A stretch of 64,000 bases of DNA. It comes from an uncultured Bacteroidales bacterium. GTDB lineage: Bacteria > Bacteroidota > Bacteroidia > Bacteroidales > F082. This document shows, piece after piece, positions 60,699 to 64,000 of the stretch. Location: the NCBI GenBank assembly GCA_947166105.1, contig CAMVCZ010000002.1, forward strand, positions 62,001 through 126,000, in the 5' to 3' direction. The notes beneath the pieces were generated by a model. That model worked only from the letters and a program-made list of their open reading frames with translations, was not told where the DNA came from and ran no database searches. Both the position numbers and the translations under genes were made by a program. The first letter of the stretch is position 1. The number at the start of each line of letters is the position of its first letter.

Positions 60699-62228
60699 TT
60701 ACTTGAGCGTGGGGTTGAGAAAAACCATTTCGGGCGCGTTTCTCGTAATGTAGCGCACGGTCACTTCGGGGTTCTTGCCCTTTTCCGCTTTGGTCTCGCA
60801 AGTGAACGACACTTCGGAACGGCCTTCGTCCAAAAAGGAAACACCTTGCACTTGAACTTCTTCTATCTTGTTGAAATTCAAGTCGGTGATGTAAGCAGTG
60901 CCATCGAAGTCGTAAATGAGATATTGTCCGGCTTTAAGTGTGCAAGGAAAATATAAGATGCCGTTGGGTGTCCTGAAATTCAGTTCGTTGATGCTGCCTT
61001 TGCCTTCAACGGCGATTTGCAAGGCAAAACGATTGGCATAAGGATTGTTCCACTCCCATTTGTCGTCCTTTAAATTGCAGAAATAGCGACGCGAAATATG
61101 TTGAGTATAAAGAAGATAGGTACTGTCATCCGCTTTTTCCAAATGCCAATTGCCGTAAGGGTCTTTGAATTGTTCCTTTTGCTCCTCTGTGAAGGCATTG
61201 GCCAAACGCAATGATTCCCAAAGGTTTATGATATTCAGCATTTTGTCCGTCAAGCCGTGTTTGCGCATAGTTTCGGCACAGAAATCGAGGCCGAAACCCG
61301 CATCAAAGGCGGCGGCTTTGCTAAGGAACCATTCCAATTCCTCAGTCGTAGTGGCTTTGCGATTCTTGTCGGCCAAAAGTATTTTGAAGTTGCCTATCAT
61401 CCACGCCATCAGATTGTTGCAGTAGAAATTTTGTTTTTCGTTCAGTGTTTCCACGATTTTGGTGCGCATCGTTTCGTTCCAAAGTTGGTTTTCATTGACG
61501 CGGCTCAGATAAGGCCACGAAGCAGGGGTGAGCAGGTCGGCTTGCAATAGCTTGTCAGGATTGTATTTGTGCATCGTGTCGAGGAAATGGCCGATGGCCT
61601 CATCGCCTTGTTCATTGTAGGCGTAACTCTTCAAATCATTAAAAATCAGTAAGGTGTAATCGGTTTTTGCACATTCTTGGGCTGCGGTTTGTGCCATTTT
61701 GTCTTGCAGTTCGAAGTCAGGGAGGAGGGTGCGCTCAGGCGTGTCCCAAAGTTTGTAGACGGTGGCGTTTTTGTCGTGTGCGGTGGCTTTTGTCCCGTAT
61801 GCACCACGGACGCAATGATACAAAAGGTGGATGTTGCCCGTCGTTTCCATCGTGCGGTAGGTGATAAGTTCGTCATCAATTTGAAGCACATTGATAGTTG
61901 AGGGAATGTCGAAAAGTTCGGAACGGTAAACCGCGAACTCGTCTTGTGTCTCATTCATAGGGAGTTGTAGCCGTAAAACACCTTGTTTAAGGATGTGCTC
62001 CGAAGGCCTTGGCCCGACGAGTTTGCTATCGGTCGGGATGCGATTTGCTAATACAGAAAAGCCCAAATCCAAGCCTGCTTGACGGCATTTTTCCTTCAGA
62101 AATGCCGTGTCTTTCGGGTTGCAATCGGCTATCAGATAAGACTTCGTGCTTCTCGTAACCAAAGGCTCTTGCGCAAACGAAACTATCACTTCCAACAGCA
62201 GCAAAACGATGGCTAAAGTCCTTTTCAT
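60699..62228 (-). CDS. Secreted protein of unknown function (509 aa)
   Basis: An exported protein with signal peptide (RTLAIVLLLLEVIVSFAQ). I do not recognise a family with confidence. The sequence has a mixed alpha/beta middle with features such as VLQIDDELITYRTMETTGN, YTLLIFNDLKSYAYN, AAAFDAGFGLDFCAET and FLSKAAAFD, which could be a TIM-barrel-like hydrolase core. The last 120 residues are a beta-rich module (FALQIAVEGKGSINELNF, LKAGQYLIYDFDGTAYI). No lipobox and no T9SS domain is present. Its ATG overlaps the dGTPase stop (ATGA), so the two are probably co-translated. Confidence 0.72.
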   Translation of the reverse strand: MKRTLAIVLLLLEVIVSFAQEPLVTRSTKSYLIADCNPKDTAFLKEKCRQAGLDLGFSVLANRIPTDSKLVGPRPSEHILKQGVLRLQLPMNETQDEFAVYRSELFDIPSTINVLQIDDELITYRTMETTGNIHLLYHCVRGAYGTKATAHDKNATVYKLWDTPERTLLPDFELQDKMAQTAAQECAKTDYTLLIFNDLKSYAYNEQGDEAIGHFLDTMHKYNPDKLLQADLLTPASWPYLSRVNENQLWNETMRTKIVETLNEKQNFYCNNLMAWMIGNFKILLADKNRKATTTEELEWFLSKAAAFDAGFGLDFCAETMRKHGLTDKMLNIINLWESLRLANAFTEEQKEQFKDPYGNWHLEKADDSTYLLYTQHISRRYFCNLKDDKWEWNNPYANRFALQIAVEGKGSINELNFRTPNGILYFPCTLKAGQYLIYDFDGTAYITDLNFNKIEEVQVQGVSFLDEGRSEVSFTCETKAEKGKNPEVTVRYITRNAPEMVFLNPTLK

Positions 62229-63541
62229 CAGTCGATTCCTCTCAGGTCTTTGTAAAGTTTCACGGCGTAAAGGTCGGTCATGTTGGAGATGAAATCGATG
62301 ACGGACTGGAGCTTGGAATAGGTGTCGTCTGTCGTTGCCTTGAATTGCTCTGGGATAAGCGAGAGCAGTTTCTTGTTATAAGGTGTGTCGGGGTTCAAGA
62401 CTGCATCGGTGAAGCCCTCCAAAAGCGTCCCAATGACATTGAAACCTGTCAGTTCGATTTTCACCACGGAAGGATGGCGGTAGATGTGCTTCACCGAGGC
62501 ATCGCGACAGAAGTCGATAGCATTTTTCTCGAAATCAGGCAAATGCGAAATCAAACTCTTTTCAAACTTGCCTTCCATGATGGCTTCGTAGTTTTTAACG
62601 AAAATGTCGCTTGCGCAATTCACCAATTTGTTGATGAGCATGGCGCGTAGGAAGGCCATACGCTCGTTTACATCACTTACTTCATTGTAAGCCAATTCTT
62701 TATGCTTGTAGAAATCCTTGTCTTTTTCTGCATCGAAGAAGCTGAGGAAGCAGCTTTCGATGGCTTCGGTGCTGATAATGCCGCGCTTGTGGGCGTCTTC
62801 CATGTCGATGACGAGATAGCAGATGTCGTCGGCAGCCTCCATCATGTATGACAGGGGATGACGGGCATAAACCAAATGCTCCGCATCGATTTTCGGGATG
62901 CCGCACTCATTCACAACTTCCTTAAAATCAAGGATTTCAGAATAGAACACATTGTATTTCTTGCGGTTGCCTTTGTTGAAGGAAGGGTAGGGGTATTTTA
63001 ATAAAGTGGCCAAAGTCGCGGCGGTGAGGGAGAAGCCTCCGGCACGTCGTCCCGTGAACTGATGCGTCAATTGCCTGAAAGCATTGGCGTTGCCCTCAAA
63101 GGCGATGAGGTCGCTCCATTGTTCAGGCAAAACTTTGTCTTTCAGTTCTTTGCCTTTTCCATCCTTGAAGAAGCTGCTGATGGCGTCCTCGCCTGAATGA
63201 CCGAAAGGCGGGTTGCCCAAATCGTGTGCAAGGCAAGCCGAGGCCACGATGGTTTCGATGTCGGACTGGTGCTCTTTCAGTTCAGGGTGCTTTTGGGCCA
63301 GTTTTTCCACGGTTCGGCAGGCGATGGAACGACCCACGCTGGCCACTTCGAGGCTGTGTGTCAGGCGGTTGTGAACCATCTGCGCGCCCGGCAAGGGAAA
63401 TACCTGTGTCTTGTTTTGCAGCCTTCTGAACGGGCTACTAAAGATGATGCGGTCGTAGTCGCGCTGGAAACTGCTGCGGATGTCGGCACTCTTTTGCGGT
63501 TGCGCATAACGTTTGTTGGAGAGGAGTTCGGTCCAGTTCAT
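62228..63541 (-). CDS. dgt: Deoxyguanosinetriphosphate triphosphohydrolase (dGTPase)
   Basis: A cytoplasmic HD-domain enzyme splitting dNTPs, classically dGTP, to deoxynucleoside and tripolyphosphate. The 437-aa length and N-terminal motif SSFQRDYDRIIFSSPFRRLQNKTQVFP match the family. Metal ligands are in HNRLTHSLEV, ACLAHDLGNPPFGHSGED (HD motif) and later ADDICYLVIDMEDA. It regulates dNTP pools, and some homologues restrict phage. It lies 8 nt downstream of a truncated AAA-ATPase-like gene and overlaps the next gene by 3 nt. Confidence 0.93.
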   Translation of the reverse strand: MNWTELLSNKRYAQPQKSADIRSSFQRDYDRIIFSSPFRRLQNKTQVFPLPGAQMVHNRLTHSLEVASVGRSIACRTVEKLAQKHPELKEHQSDIETIVASACLAHDLGNPPFGHSGEDAISSFFKDGKGKELKDKVLPEQWSDLIAFEGNANAFRQLTHQFTGRRAGGFSLTAATLATLLKYPYPSFNKGNRKKYNVFYSEILDFKEVVNECGIPKIDAEHLVYARHPLSYMMEAADDICYLVIDMEDAHKRGIISTEAIESCFLSFFDAEKDKDFYKHKELAYNEVSDVNERMAFLRAMLINKLVNCASDIFVKNYEAIMEGKFEKSLISHLPDFEKNAIDFCRDASVKHIYRHPSVVKIELTGFNVIGTLLEGFTDAVLNPDTPYNKKLLSLIPEQFKATTDDTYSKLQSVIDFISNMTDLYAVKLYKDLRGID

Positions 63542-63549
63542 GGGGGTAA

Positions 63550-64000
63550 TTATTGAAAACGAATTGGAGCGTAATACCGAAATAAGAACTGAGTGAACCC
63601 GCGTTCCACCTCGCCATTGGGGAAGCCCAAGACATAAGAGTTAAAGCGAGGGCTGTAGTCTTTTATGGTCAGGTAACCGCTTTGGTAAAGCAACGGCAAC
63701 GGGTTTTGGTCGATGGAGTCGAGGCTGCCCAAGAGGTCGGCAGTGACTTCCTCGCGGGTCATGTTCTCCAATTCGTAGTTGTTTTGTTTCAGGGTTTCCA
63801 CGAGGAATGTTGGGGTGCCGGTCTCGAACCAATAGTCCTTGAAACGTTGCTTGCTGAGCGCATTTATCAAGCTGAAAGGATTGTACATCCCTACCGATTC
63901 TTCGTTGAAATGATAACCATCGTAGTTCTCTTTCAATTTGGCGTAACACTCTTCCTTGGTCATGTGGTTGGCTTCGGCCATTTTCCCTACTTCTTCGTCT
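63550..64000 (-). CDS. AAA-ATPase-like (DUF1703-family) protein, partial and C-terminally short
   Basis: The frame is open through the right edge, so only the last 150 or so codons are visible. The segment MTKEECYAKLKENYDGYHF, then YNPFSLINAL, YWFETGTPTFLVETLK and LYQSGYLTIKDY is characteristic of the AAA-ATPase_like family common in Bacteroidota. In that family this segment is normally followed by nearly 200 residues carrying a PD-(D/E)XK nuclease (DUF1703). Here the protein stops soon after the QSGYLTI motif (GFTQFLFRYYAPIRFQ), so the nuclease domain is absent. It may be a truncated copy. Confidence 0.75.
   Translation of the reverse strand, partial: DEEVGKMAEANHMTKEECYAKLKENYDGYHFNEESVGMYNPFSLINALSKQRFKDYWFETGTPTFLVETLKQNNYELENMTREEVTADLLGSLDSIDQNPLPLLYQSGYLTIKDYSPRFNSYVLGFPNGEVERGFTQFLFRYYAPIRFQ

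Overview
The window looks like a chromosomal segment of a Bacteroidales bacterium with moderate GC, probably gut- or rumen-associated and uncultured. Three signals support this. Boxes matching the Bacteroidetes -7 promoter consensus TAnnTTTG lie just upstream of at least fifteen genes or operons. Several secreted proteins end in type IX secretion (T9SS) sorting domains. Many gene families are Bacteroidota-typical: FeoA-FeoB fusion with a Cys-rich partner, BtuG-like propeller lipoprotein, GH109, and split transketolase. No rRNA, tRNA or CRISPR array was seen.

Layout. 1-4.3 kb: the C-terminal part of a type I restriction subunit HsdR, a TPM/zinc-ribbon membrane protein, a small basic protein and a metallophosphoesterase. 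4.3-9.6 kb: two-subunit transketolase, alkaline phosphatase, and a multidomain family 2 glycosyltransferase. 9.6-12.2 kb: a lipoprotein GH109 (alpha-N-acetylgalactosaminidase family) divergent from a NahK-like hexosamine kinase. 12.2-15.6 kb: a thioredoxin-like protein carrying an in-frame repeat insertion, a secreted EEP-family nuclease/phosphatase, a RelB/YafQ-type toxin-antitoxin pair and an EamA transporter.

15.9-41.5 kb: a roughly 25.5-kb apparent operon of three giant secreted proteins (1642, 2045 and 4691 aa). They carry about one hundred copies of a V-[YF]-G-G-[GNSC] motif, and a 101-aa protein with a motif/TM/basic C-terminus follows. Only the last giant carries a T9SS domain. This is the best candidate for an undescribed system.

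41.5-46.9 kb: long-chain acyl-CoA ligase, a second toxin-antitoxin pair, biosynthetic arginine decarboxylase (SpeA) and a BadF/GlcNAc-kinase-like ATPase. 46.9-57.2 kb: a vitamin B12 region. A cobalamin riboswitch heads a run of two T9SS surface proteins, a BtuG-like lipoprotein, a tiny Cys-rich CWC protein and a BtuF-like binding lipoprotein. It is flanked by two further T9SS proteins, and a 54-nt remnant of a second btuF 3' end lies downstream. 57.3-64 kb: a DUF1566-like secreted protein, feoAB with its Cys-rich partner, an unknown secreted protein, dGTPase, and the C-terminal piece of an AAA-ATPase-like protein that appears to lack its nuclease domain.

The recurring theme is cell-surface display by T9SS together with nutrient acquisition: B12, ferrous iron and GalNAc-type amino sugars. 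Stress and defence modules are scattered among these genes.
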